Assembly: GCF_002775205.1 (NCBI RefSeq)
Contig: NC_036456.1
Location: forward strand, 19,077,976-19,141,975
Direction of reading: 5' to 3'
Length of the DNA: 64,000 nucleotides
From: Xiphophorus maculatus
Taxonomy: Eukaryota > Chordata > Actinopteri > Cyprinodontiformes > Poeciliidae
Shown here: in pieces, positions 48,301 through 59,249 of the stretch
Layout of the letters: each line of letters starts with the position of its first letter
Position numbering within the stretch: the stretch's first letter is position 1
Translations under genes and position numbers: made by a program
The notes under the pieces: generated by a model
What the model was told of the DNA's origin: nothing
What the model saw: only the letters and a program-made list of their open reading frames with translations
The model's database searches: none

Positions 48301-51300
48301 GTTTATTTTTGCGACAGTAGGCAAAAAGAGGGCGAGGAGAGGGGGGAGGACATGTGGCAAAGGTCGCAGGGACCGGGAGTCGAACCCGCGACGTCCGCGT
48401 CGAGGACTAAGGCCTCCAAATGTGGGGCGTTCTAACCCCCCTGCGCCACCACAGCACGTCCCAAATTAATCACATGTTGATTAACATTTTTTAAATATAT
48501 TTTAAAAGCATCATTTTTTATGGATTTTAGACAGTGAAAGATTTTACTTTCATTTCCTGAGTGTAAAAACAAAACCATAATTTGTGAACATTTTAAAAAC
48601 AGCAGAACTGACCAGATCAGTGACCGTCTCTCTCATCTCCCTGACTTTCTCCTCCAGGTCGAGGTTCCTCTCAGTCAGCGTCTCCACCATCTCCTCTGAT
48701 CCCAGAGCAGCGTCCACCTGGGAAATGTTTGTGCAAACACAATTATAAATGTTCACTTCACACAGAAATCATCCGCTCTCTAAAAGCAGACGCTGCTCCA
48801 CCTGCTCCTTCAGTTCATCCACTGTGGCTTCAGCCTGTTTGAGTTCTTCCTGCAGTTTTTCCTTCTGAGTCCTCAGAGTCTCCAGCTCCGTGTTCTTCTT
48901 CTCCATCTGCTTCTGCAGCTTCACGTGTTCCTGTTTCTCTGAGGCCGACAGGTCGCGCATCCTGAGTAAAAACAAGAACAGTTCTTATCATTTAGCTTAA
49001 TCTATTCTGATTCAAGTCGCTCTACAGGAAAGACTTAAACATTATTTCTTCTCCTGTTGAGATTTTTTATAGGTTATTACCTGACCAAGGCTTCCTTCAG
49101 CCTGCTGTTCTGCTCCTCCAGCTGTTTGACTTGATAACTGGAGGCAGCTCCATCTGTACCTATCAAGGTAAAGGATGCAGAGTTAAATTAAAGTCACTCT
49201 GAGGCTCAAAGTCATTTAAAGCAGCTCCTCTCCTACCTTTCTCTGAGATCTCATGCCGGAGGATCTCCAGGTCCATAGAGAGCTCCTCTACTCTCTCCTT
49301 CAATGAGTCCACCTCCACTTGCAGCGACTCCGCTCGCTCTTCAGCCATCTCTTTGTCCAGGGTTGCCATCTCGATGGCGTCCGCCGTGTCTGCCATCTCC
49401 TCCATGTAGCGGTCTTTGGCCTCCTGCGCCTCCCGGGCTTCCTACGAAGTCACAAGGTAAAAACAAACTGTGTTTCAGTTATTTCATTCATTACAACTTA
49501 GTCAACTACAGTGGTTTGAAACATGAAATATCAAACCTCAGTGTGTCATATTGAGGTTTTCTAATGAAGACTAATAAAAAAATAGTGACGATTTAGACAG
49601 GAAGAACTGAGACTAATATGGAGGAGTGACTCTAAAAACACATCCAGAACTATAATAAAATGATTTATCCCTACAAGAAAGTCCAACATAAATTGGTGGT
49701 GACATGACCAAATCTGAAAATGGTGTGAATTCTTTTTAGATAATGTTATGAGGTAAAATGAGTCCATAAAACACCTTTTTGGCCTCTTTGAGCTGCTTCT
49801 GCAAATCTGCCTGCTGCTCCTGTATCTTGGTCTTCCACTCCTGCAGCTGCTCCAGCTGGATCTTGTATTTCTCCAGCTCCTTCAGCTTGGCCTTGTCCTC
49901 CGTTCGTTTTATCTTCAGAGTCTCCAGCTTTTCCTCCAGATCCTTTACGAGAGCTCGCAGCGAGTCTTCCTCCTGAGAAAGAAACAAAATTACGTCACTG
50001 TAGGATTGAAACGGAATAACAGCAAGAGACTGTTATTATTAGGTCCCACCATTAAAAAACCCCAAAGTGAGTCTTTCAACCCTTGAAGATGAGGGATGTG
50101 TGGATGATTTGTCCTTGAAGGTGGAACAATACATGCTCACAATTGACATGATGCCACAGCAAGATCGCTCAAACTCCGATAAACAAACAAGGTTATCATG
50201 GTAAAGGTTGTGAAGCTCACTGCTTTACCAGACATTTGGCGAGGCTTTTTTTTTCTTTACCTTATCAGTCACCATCAAGGCAAAGAAGATAAAAGAAAAA
50301 AAATTGATGAAACCATACATCAGGTCAGTGAAGAAGAAATTAATTTGATCTAAAAAGATTCCAAATAAGGAGTGCTAAATCGTTTGATCAAAAAATGTAT
50401 GTCGATAAAAGTAGCAAGTATTTGAACATTGAAGATTTTTGCCAGCACAATTTGTGGAACGTGCAGCAGAAAATATAGTCTGCGATGACTTTTCTGGGCT
50501 TTAGACAGAGGGAATCCAGACATGACGTTGTGTGGATTCCTTGAATATTTGTACCACATGCCTGAAAACTTACTACATTACAAAGAAACTGTACTAATTT
50601 GTAGCCAGAGCTCACAATCATTGTTTTGGAACCAGCCTGATGCAATAATCTTTGGTTTAACTACTATGCTGTAATGGTGACAAAAGAAATTCAGATTTAC
50701 TTGCAGTTACTTTTATACAGATGAACATGTAGTAATACTGCCAATCACAGTCATATTCAGCTGTATTTATTGATTTAACTTTGTTTTGCAGACCTTAAAT
50801 GATCTCTTATTATTACACTGACAATGTTTAACAACGTTTCTCAATTAATGAGAAAGCTTAAGAACTTTGTCGGAGGTAAAGGTGGGTTCAGTCCCTCCAG
50901 GTAAGGGGCGTTTCATGCCCGGAAAAACTGCGACTGCCAATCAGTTGCTGACAATCACACTGAACTGATAGGGAGGCGGCATCATGTCAATTAAATGCAA
51001 GGAGTTCTTAGATGTTGTCAGATGTTTTGCTCTGGACACATCTGAGTTACTCTGAGTTTGGAAGAAAACTCATGCCAGCATGCATGAAGCCATAATATAA
51101 CTCTACCTGCTTGGAAATGGCAGGTTCCACCTGCTTGAACAACAACATGGATGAAATGCAACAGAAATTAAACATAATGAGGAGGATGGAGATAAAAAAA
51201 CCAATGAAATGTGTGACGATTAAGCACGACCCGGTTCTTCCCACCTTGCTGGGAGTGACTGGAGCTTGAGGAGCCACAGATGAAGGAGAGCTGCTTGGCT

Positions 51301-54300
51301 GAGGTGTAACAGGGGCAACCAGTGCCACCTGCTGGGAGGACAGGCTCACCTCACTGACATCTCCAGGCAGAGAGGCTAGAAGGCTCTCACGAGATGCCTG
51401 TTAATGGAAACAGGTGTGTTAAGAAAGGTAATGAAGGGAAAAGGTTTATAATTGGCTATTTTAGACCTATAGTGAGCATCTTGGAATGACTCAGTGAAGA
51501 CAACTCTTTAGCCGTGTTTCCACCAGGAGAAGAACTATCACTTCCCAAGTTTGGAAGAAAACTCACTAGCTGCGTTTCCATTGACCATAAAATGGCGCAA
51601 ATTGGTATTAACGAAACTAAACTTGTGTCTGGAGAACACAGCAATTTAAAAAAAAAAACTCAAGTTTTTTCTTAAAGACTATGCGCTATGATTAGGTGGT
51701 TTTTGATTGGTGTATTTTTGCAAAACAGCAATGAAAACATTTTTCACATCACGCCAGTTTGTAAACAGCTGCAACGTGCTTGTTTGCAGGTACTGGCCTC
51801 TTTGGACAATGCGCAGCTGAGTCCACAAGAGGTCTCTCAGCATAGCACAGTTGATCAAAAGTTCAGATGTGTTGAATCAGTAGCTCTTACGTAAAAACCA
51901 CAAACTACAACTTCCCGTATACGTTGCGTAGCCGCTCCAAAGCGTGAATGAAAAGCTGACCTCTCCTCTGATGGCTGAGTGCTATTGCTGTGGCTGAAGT
52001 ATCAATATATCGCATGTAAGTGTTTACGTCAATGATTTTAAATGACTTCATGTGTGATTTAAACTGCATTTCTTGTTTTATGTAAATGCCACAATTGCGA
52101 AATTGTGTTGTTTTGACTATCAGATAATACTGAAAAGGTTTTGCGCACATTTGTAATGGAAACGCAGCCACACACTCCAAAACACCAGTGCAGGACAAGA
52201 AAGAAATGTCATTGTTTTCACACCGACCACCTTGTGAAGCGACACGACAGGTGCCTGATAGAAAGAGAGCGTACCCGGAGCTTTATGGCGGGGCGGCTGG
52301 GACGAGGCAAGAGGGAGGGGAGGGAAGTAGCAGGCGAGAGACCTGGCATGCTCCACTAGCAGAAGACGATTAGAGAGTGTTAGCTACAGGCTAGAGCTTA
52401 TCATTACATGGCTTTATTGATAATAATGTCAACCTGTTGTGTTAGAATATACTCACCATCCTTATCTAAAGATAATATGACAAACATTCCATTGTTTGAA
52501 GGTAAAATAAGTGTTTTAGGATAGAATCCTGAACTAGAACATGAGAGATGTCCTGACATCAGTTTTCACATAGAGGGGTCTTTTTAAAAATCAATATCGT
52601 TTAAAAAAATCATATCGGAGCGCTGTGATGGGGTAAAGCGGTGGTACTCGGATATCACAATCGCCTGATTTCATGCTACGCTATGCAGACGCTCAGTCTG
52701 CTCTGATAAAGGCTGATTGAACGCGGCATTGACTGTGGCGAACCTGTCGAGAGCTAAACCGACGAGTATTTTGTGATCAATTTGGTTAATATTTATTTGA
52801 CCAGTTGGTGTCTCACAAAATATATTAAAAATTCAACCCAAGATTGTCGGGCGATAGAACACCGCGGTGCGTAGTAAATTTCACGTCCCAATGCATGCGG
52901 AACATTATAAGTAAAGCACAGACTTCTTAATTAACTATTTATTTTTCTTGATATTCCACACCCGGAAGCAAAATATCTGGATAAAAATAATAAATAAATG
53001 TTACAGCCAAATCTAAAAAGTGACCCAACTATTTTCATGCAATCTGGATTTCATTTCTGTTTGAAAATGTAACTCCTGCTTCATTACAGCAAACATTTGC
53101 TCTACAAAGAAAGTTCCCACATCTTTGTCGTTAACCTCAGCTGTCCTGTCTGCCTTGAAGGAGCTCACCTTTGCAGAGCGGCGGGTAGAGGACTGGGAAG
53201 GAGGAAGAGAGTTGAAGGAAAGGCGGATTCACACACACACCCACAAGCAAGGAAACAGGCACACACACATTCAGCAATGAAGGACAATAGAAGATTAGAA
53301 GCAGGTAAAAAGCATATTAATCAATGTTGAGTTATACAGACTGATCACAAGTTGCTGCGTGCATAATTTAGTACCCTTTGAGTGGTGATCTTTAGATTTA
53401 AAGCAAAACAGACAGAAAACATGAATTCATGCAGCAACATCCAGAAAAAAAGGTGATGGCAAAGGTTTAGTGTGGACAGGAGCCACCACTGGAACTATAA
53501 AAAACCAAGGTGGGAACAACAAGAATGCTTTTACGTCCGTGCAAGTAAAAAAAGAAAGAACTGCTCAAAACAAAGAGATTAATTACTACGTTAGTATGAT
53601 AAAGAAAAACCGAGGCGAAGCAAAAGCGCTGAATTCAAACATCAATACCTTTTTAACGTTCGCTGGTGTCTGCAAACAGTTTTGAGAAAAACAAAGAGAA
53701 GTCAAACTAAACGCCGACAGCTGACTTGGACATTTTTTCTCAGATGAAAATTCAGATATGGAACTTACATCATTTCAGCATGTTGTATTACTTTTTCACC
53801 TTCAACATGCTCAAACTAACTGAATTTCCAAAGAGTTAAACACTTAACTTTCTATAAACAACAGGAAATAGAAACAATGTGGATACATTTCCTTTATTAC
53901 CTGCTTTGTTGTTTTGGGAGTCTCAGGAATGTCTGGAAAGACAAATGATGACCTTCTGACATTAATGTTTCACAAACGTCCCCGTTGGAGATCTCTGTGG
54001 TCGTTTCTCACCTTTTTGTTTGAGCGTCTTTGCCAAGCTGGCGTCAGGGGTTTCTGGTGAGGTGGCAGCGGAGCCGTCATCAATGACTTGGATCTGCAGA
54101 GATAATCAGGTAGAGAAGATTGTTTGTGACTGATTAACAATGCTGAAAGAAGTGAGATAATTTGTATAAAATTACAAATTAGAAAATCCTTTTTTATATA
54201 GAAGTATTAGAGATATTGACAGTAAAAGTGACCCAGAAAGAGAGGAAACCACAATAAATATATATATTACTAATTTGTGTTGCACTTTTTATAATTATAA

Positions 54301-56013
54301 GTTTAACAGAGAAAATAAATCTAGTCATTATTAAAATATAGAATTTTTCTATTTGTTTATTCATTGTACATGAATTTAGTTTATTATTATTGACTATTTA
54401 AATAAGCTGATTTGTTTTTTGCACAGAACTTTTCTGTCATCTGAACTATCTGACCTGTACGACAGCAGCACAGGACAAACTGTCAACAGTTTTATGTCAA
54501 AATTCGTTTGAAATTTATAGACCTCAAATAGAATCTCTATTATACCACTGTCTTTTATCGGTGTCAAAAATTAAAAAATTTATAGTATTAAACCTTGCAA
54601 AAGCTAAAAAGTCATGCTTTTGCAATTAACTTATCAAACTGGTATTTTTGGCTTATAGGGACATGAAATAAAAAAGAACTATATTTTTATTTTAGAAAAG
54701 AGGCCCAATTTTCTTGTTTTCAGCTGTTCAGCAGCAAAATACCTGATTAATCTGAAATTCTCCTTTTAGTTTCACAAGATGAAGTGCTCCTCATCTGAAA
54801 ACTAAACACCCTGGAGGCACCCCCTGCTGGTGAGTAATGGTTCATCACTAACCTGGGATGACCGGACAAATATCCCGTGATTTTCCTCACAGCTGAAGTA
54901 GCGCTTCCCTTGCACGGTGCCATCGTTCTTCCCTTTGGGCTCGTCCAGAATGATGCCGACCCATTTGCCCGAAGCAAACAGGGTGGCACCAATGTAGGCA
55001 ACGGTGCCTTGCTGGCCCTTACCAGTCACCTCGACTTTGGAGCCGATCTGAAGGAATAATGGAAGTAATTGATCTCTGAGGAAGTCTGAATTTGCTTTCC
55101 TTTATGGCTTCTGAAAAAGCAACCTACCTTTGGAGGTTTAACACTCTCCACTGATCCGGTGCTGCTCATTCTGCTGATCAATGGGCTGGTCAGCTGAGGG
55201 GAAGATTACAAATATAAGGGAAGAAAGTTGATTAGCCATAGAAATGTGAAGTAAAATGGGACAAAAACACTAAAATAAGCAGGCAGAGAAGTTATATTCA
55301 AGAGAATGTATTGTTTTTTTGCCCAAATATTCACCCCAGACTACGCTGGATGTTTAATATGTTTTATTAGGAGCATGAATAAAAAACTATTTTATGAATT
55401 TGACTTGAAAATATCTCCAAAGGAACAGAAAAATATAGCTGCATTCAGTTGAAAGTATTCAACAACAGTCCTGAGGGTGCCGAGAACAGAGACGGCATCA
55501 CATCCTCAGTCATATGTCCTGCGATGACAAACATCCTGAAAAAGCAGCAACATCTCACACAAAGAGGCGATTATAACAGAAAAGTTGGTCTGGGAGAAAG
55601 ACGACGGGCTTTAAAAGGACTGCAGGACACATGAATTCACATGGATTCTTAGGCAGCCGGTGGGGAAAAAACCCCAAAAACATTTAAGGGTTATTATTCC
55701 TTTCCTTTCAAAGTTCCAACACAAGATACTGGCATTATTTTAACAAGAAGTTATGAGTCAACAAACTGGTTAATAATGACTTGAAATTTTGCTTCGATGA
55801 AGAAAATATGCAGATATGAGTCCTGCATCTCCTGAATGGTGAGTATAACAAACTTATTGATTATTTTACATTTACATTAAAATAGCCTAGTAATAATCAA
55901 TTAATTAAATAAAGAAATACATCAGTGTCTTAAACAAGTCATTCTTTAACATGTTACTGGTATGACCTGTTACTCACCCGGGGCGTATATGAATGTCTTC
56001 TGTTCATAGCCAT
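36312..56013 (-). CDS. dctn1: dynactin subunit 1 (p150, CAP-Gly motor adaptor)
   Basis: Exons in coding order: 56013-55978, 55193-55128, 55047-54853, 54093-54012, 53932-53901, 53669-53649, 53192-53169, 51397-51245, 51130-51107, 49972-49775, 49441-49237, 49159-49081, 48961-48802, 48717-48613, 47367-47176, 47092-46976, 46882-46730, 46653-46493, 41794-41626, 41366-41298, 41168-40956, 40849-40688, 39858-39727, 39652-39527, 39014-38872, 38793-38630, 38511-38393, 37631-37436, 37280-37207, 36616-36527 and 36449-36312. Phases agree throughout and give about 1265 residues (human 1278). The CAP-Gly domain is at residues 35-99 with GKNDGT. It is followed by a short basic/Ser-Pro region, coiled coil 1 ([18 protein letters not shown]), the conserved middle domain ([32 protein letters not shown]) and coiled coil 2 ([20 protein letters not shown]). 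Family knowledge: it is the largest dynactin subunit, binding microtubule plus ends, EB1 and dynein intermediate chain. One intron holds a hAT transposon. One exon ends in a weak donor (GCGA|GTTTGT). Confidence 0.95.
41487..41560. repeat. probable hAT-type miniature element fragment
   Basis: CAGGGATGTCCAAAGTGTGGCCC resembles the terminus of common fish hAT miniature elements. The other end and a duplication are not seen. Confidence 0.3.
42336..45509 (+). CDS. hAT transposase (TTF zinc finger, DUF4371-type, C-terminal dimerisation domain)
   Basis: Predicted exons 42336-42407, 43146-43253 and 43383-45509, all joined in phase, give 768 residues with no stop or frameshift. The start [20 protein letters not shown] is a usual beginning for these proteins. 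A TTF-type zinc finger ([24 protein letters not shown], then [11 protein letters not shown]) lies at about 100-175. RNase-H-like core motifs are [11 protein letters not shown] (about 291-301), [13 protein letters not shown] (about 357-369) and the CGAHCTN region (about 386-392). The hAT dimerisation signature [16 protein letters not shown] is near the C-terminus (about 705-720). Vertebrate ZMYM1-like genes share this layout, but the inverted ends and target duplication show that this is the transposon itself. Activity is inferred, not shown. Confidence 0.85.
42424..42459. repeat. perfect 16-bp hairpin in transposase intron 1
   Basis: Arms 42424-42439 and 42444-42459 (CAACACAAGGGCAACA and its complement) are separated by four bases. 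It starts 17 nt after the first transposase exon donor. Function unknown. Confidence 0.85.
42770..42865 (+). repeat. LINE/SINE 3' tail nested in the hAT element
   Basis: GACTGGCGACCTGTCTAGGG, then CCCGACCCCACTAAGGGACA, ending GAAAATGGAAGGATAGATGG: the same family as at 11548-11688. It lies inside the first large transposase intron. Confidence 0.6.
47491..47525 (-). repeat. duplicated 35-bp piece of a dctn1 exon within the adjacent intron
   Basis: Matches 48640-48674, inside the dctn1 exon 48613-48717, at 34 of 35 positions in the same orientation. It encodes part of NLDLEEKVR. No splice sites surround the copy, so it is not an extra exon. Confidence 0.85.
48231..48462 (-). mobile_element. 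tRNA-derived SINE
   Basis: Minus-strand sequence starts GGGACGTGCTGTGGTGGCGC, with a tRNA-like A box (TGGCGCAGG) and B box (GGTTCGACTCC at 48376-48386), then an unrelated tail ending in an A-rich stretch. Flanking duplications AAATTAAT(T/C)ACATG at 48217-48230 and 48463-48476 agree at 13 of 14 positions. It lies in a dctn1 intron in the same orientation as the gene. Confidence 0.85.
51569..52168. mobile_element. non-coding element with inverted ends GCTGCGTTTCCATT
   Basis: GCTGCGTTTCCATTGAC at 51569 and its near complement GTAATGGAAACGCAGC ending at 52168 form inverted termini, and both are followed inward by a GCGCAAA-like motif. The interior has no meaningful ORF. Target duplications are not clear, so the superfamily is unassigned. 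It lies in a dctn1 intron. Confidence 0.6.
53169..53669 (-). other. dctn1: dctn1 basic-region microexon cluster
   Basis: Minus-strand in-frame microexons: 53669-53649 (21 nt, TPANVKK), a weaker candidate 53389-53375 (15 nt, ITTQR), and 53192-53169 (24 nt, SSTRRSAK, with a strong pyrimidine tract). Each is phase 0 with an AG before and a GT after. They occupy the place of the small basic exons of mammalian DCTN1 between CAP-Gly and coiled coil 1, which are alternatively spliced and tune microtubule affinity. Assignment by position and charge is an inference. Confidence 0.6.
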
Positions 56014-57429
56014 GATTACAACCAGGAATAGGTTTCACTTCCAGTCGAGTAAAAAACATTCAAAACTTCTGCTGCTCTTTGTTTTGTCTAGTTTTACATT
56101 CCTGCCTCTTCTCTCTCCCAAAGATAAGTGAAAGCAGCGAATCAGGAGGCTTTAGGGCGGAATCTTTGCACTAAATCACAAAACGTCACCGCTGATTTAT
56201 AATGAGATGTTGAGCTAAATGTTCTGCACAAGACAGAGACGGATGAGATTAACGGGATCATACCAGTCATTTAAGATACATTCTGTTTATTCCTCACTAT
56301 TTGAAACAACGTGTGATAATGTCACAACCTCAAACTCAGTCATATTAGAGTGTGTTAAGAGGTATACCCCAAAGCATTCATGCTTTCCTGCTTTTTGTGG
56401 TCTTAGAAGAGTGTTTTAAGACATAGAAGGGAGCAGACACCACAGTTTTTTTAGACACCAGAAGTCTCATTTAAGGTAACGCTAATTAGTCTCATCAATG
56501 AAAACATTAGCTGGTCCAATAAAAGTTGTGTAATTTTTTTAAACAATAATGGGCCGTAGAGATTCACTGTATTCCGAAATCCCAAAATGTATTAATGATG
56601 AACCAATTGAAATCTTAACTGGTGAGCACCAGCAGGCAGTACTCATACAAACCTATGATTGAAATACTTTTTACACATCATCACTGGTAAATATGTCCTT
56701 CAATTTATTACCTCGTGGCAAATATTTGTACACGTTAGCATTAGACTTTAAATTTGGAACCTGAAAATAAATATGTAATGAACTGTGTGAATAAAAGGGT
56801 GGGGTAAAATTTGACAAATTGATGGAAACAACATTTTAACAACTGAGATAAAATCTGGGAATACTAATTCAAATCCCATATTTTGTAGGAAATCTGTCTG
56901 GAAAAAGACCAGAGTTCCTACGGGGATTTCCCAAGTTTGATCCTCGAGAGTTACCATCCTGCGACCTGCAGCTGCGTCCTTTCTCCAACACACCTGAATC
57001 AAATTAATGGCTCATTACCAAAAGGGAAGTCAGCTATTTAACTGGAGGTACGTTGGGAAACAGAAGAACCCAAGTTGCAGAATCCAAAGGATTGGAGTTG
57101 GATACGTCTGCACCAGAGTGAAGTATTTATTAATAGTCGTATTTAATGCCGTCTAACTTTTTTTTTTGCATTTATTACATGAGCGTTGTTTTGTATACTT
57201 TCCAGTCAGACATTAACTTTTTTTTTCCAACTCCGGTTTGTTGTGTATTATATCTACTTTTTAAATTTAGTTTTATGTTATATTCTCTTTCAGGTACTAA
57301 TGTGAATTACAGAAATATAAAATTGCATTAAGTAAAAAACGGAATATATTTTACAGCATCTATGCTGGATAAAATGCAACAAAGTCCGGATTAGCCATCT
57401 TTTGCTAATGCTACGCTGTTAGAAAAGTC
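56014..57429. other. dctn1 upstream region, no other feature seen
   Basis: 5' flank of dctn1. It is not CpG-rich. No exon or clear repeat is recognised. Confidence 0.4.
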
Positions 57430-57774
57430 ATGAAAGGTGAAACACAACATCCCTGCGTAAATCAATCAAATTTTACGACAACAGACATCTCTGTAAATAA
57501 ACTGGATGATTCACAAATGTATAGCTTCAGAGATGAAAGAAAAAAGCTAAATAAATTGCTTAAAAAGCTAATTAGTCAACTGAAACTCGAAAGCTATGCA
57601 GATTTAGCAGAATACAAAACAAAAATAGAGTTTTTAAAATGTTTCTTACCAGGCAAACAGAGAGATCTGCTGTTAAATGTGGCTCTGTCAAGCTTTCATC
57701 CAAGCATTAAGACCCACTGGTGTCAGTTTTTGAGATTCTCTGGTTTGCTAATCCAACTCTCTTCCGGCTTATGA
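57430..57774 (+). CDS. unassigned 114-residue ORF
   Basis: Begins MKGETQHPCVNQSNFTTT and has a lysine/leucine-rich, probably helical centre (FRDERKKLNKLLKKLISQLK). I do not recognise it. It may be a small single-exon gene, the first exon of a spliced gene, or chance. No splice partner or polyadenylation signal close by decides this. The DNA just after it (57815-57860) resembles, on the minus strand, a LINE 3' end (GGGTGGCGGTAGTGCGCC). Confidence 0.25.
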   Translation: MKGETQHPCVNQSNFTTTDISVNKLDDSQMYSFRDERKKLNKLLKKLISQLKLESYADLAEYKTKIEFLKCFLPGKQRDLLLNVALSSFHPSIKTHWCQFLRFSGLLIQLSSGL

Positions 57775-58514
57775 CAACTCATTTCCGTTGTTGTGGTTCT
57801 TATTCTCGCTTTAGGGTGGACATGAGGGCGCACTACCGCCACCCAGCGGGGAGAACCAGAATAAATTATTCACCCCGTCAAAAACAAACAAGAAATAATG
57901 AAATCATGTTCTATGTATAAATCATGTATCTATGAAAAAAGGTAAATATTTATTTCCCTGTTCTAAGACAGACTTTAATTAAATGTATTTTCTTCTATGT
58001 TGAAACATTCTCTGGTGTATTTATCACAATTTAGAATAACATATTTTACAGATAATTTTCTCCGGAAAATAAAAATCTACTGTAACAAAGGAAAATAATC
58101 ATGGAGGGGTGGCTGATGATTGAATACTGAGCTATATTTGTTGTTATGCTGGTAAGGCTTAGGCTGCCGGAGGATAAGCTGACTTTCTCCATGTTCTGGG
58201 ACATTCTCTTATTCTCCAATTGTTCATTTGTTATCTCAACTTTTAACTTTATTCTAAGTGTGTCTTTTACTAAACATAGAAGCTACTTCAAGTTTGGTGT
58301 TCCTGGAGGACGGGGAAATTGGATGAGCTATCGCTATCAATTTAACATTTTCCTTCCATGCACTTGCCTCTGTCTTTTTAACAGTGTCTCTTGCTATTGG
58401 ATGAGGGTTTGTTGGAAATAACTGTATCTTCTCTCTTTTATCCTGTATAGCTTTTAAAACCAACTGAGAGCTCGTATGTTAAGATGTGTTCAGTTGGAAC
58501 GAGTACATATTTTG

Positions 58515-58566
58515 TTTTTGTAAAGTGCCTTGAGATGTGTTGTGAATTGTCAGTAAATAAATAAAC
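58515..58566 (+). repeat. dispersed repeat 3' end
   Basis: TTGTAAAGTGCCTTGAGATG ... TTGTGAATTG ... AAATAAATAAA is a phrase common at the 3' end of teleost retroelements. The 5' border is not visible. The preceding 400 bp may belong to it. Confidence 0.5.
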
Positions 58567-59039
58567 TGATGAGTTAATCATTTGAAGTCCATGGAGTATG
58601 AAATTGTGAATTAGTTTCACCCTGATGCCACTGGTCATCAGGTGATTGGTACACCTTGGACACATCACCAATACATTGCAGGGCAACATGGAGACACACT
58701 GGACAAACTACCATATATTTATACTAATCACCAATAATCAATCAAGACAACAGAAAGCTCTTTAAATAAATTGGATAATCCACAACCTTCAGACCGTTTA
58801 TTAATTTTTAAATGTATATTCATTAAAATGAAGTATATTTCTTATTTTTCATATGATCCCAAAACTTCTTGCCAGTGATTTAAATGTTTGTTGTATATTT
58901 TAAATTATTAGATATGAAATAATGTAGACGCATTAATCAAAAAGCCTTTTTGGTTTGTTTTTAACAGATTTATACCTTATCTCTGTTTTATTCCCAAGAC
59001 AACCATATCTAGTGAATATTTGAATTCCTCCACCTTGTG

Positions 59040-59249
59040 TTGCAGCTTCTGGAAAGCGCAGCACTGTTAATCAACCAAAGAGCTTTGGCGACCAATCAGA
59101 TGGCGGAAAGGAGGCTGCTCCCGGACCCGGCTTGGCAGTAGCACGGGATACCGATCCCCGGTCGGCCGCAGCGCAGCCCCGTGGCGGTGACACCTCCGAC
59201 AGCGAGCGACTCGACCCACTACAGCTTCACTCCGTTTTTCCTGCACAAG
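59040..59249 (+). promoter_or_regulatory. tdrd7 promoter and noncoding first exon
   Basis: A CpG-rich island with a CCAAT box (GACCAATCAG at about 59089-59098), directly followed by a YY1-like GATGGCGGA. It ends in a splice donor (CACAAG|GTCGGG, exon end 59249), which fits a 5' UTR exon spliced to the start-codon exon at 60844. The intron between (59250-60843) shows no other feature. Confidence 0.55.

Noticed and set aside
48350..48462. tRNA gene on the minus strand
   Set aside because: A and B boxes are present, but the body does not fold as a tRNA, and it continues into a SINE tail with target duplications.
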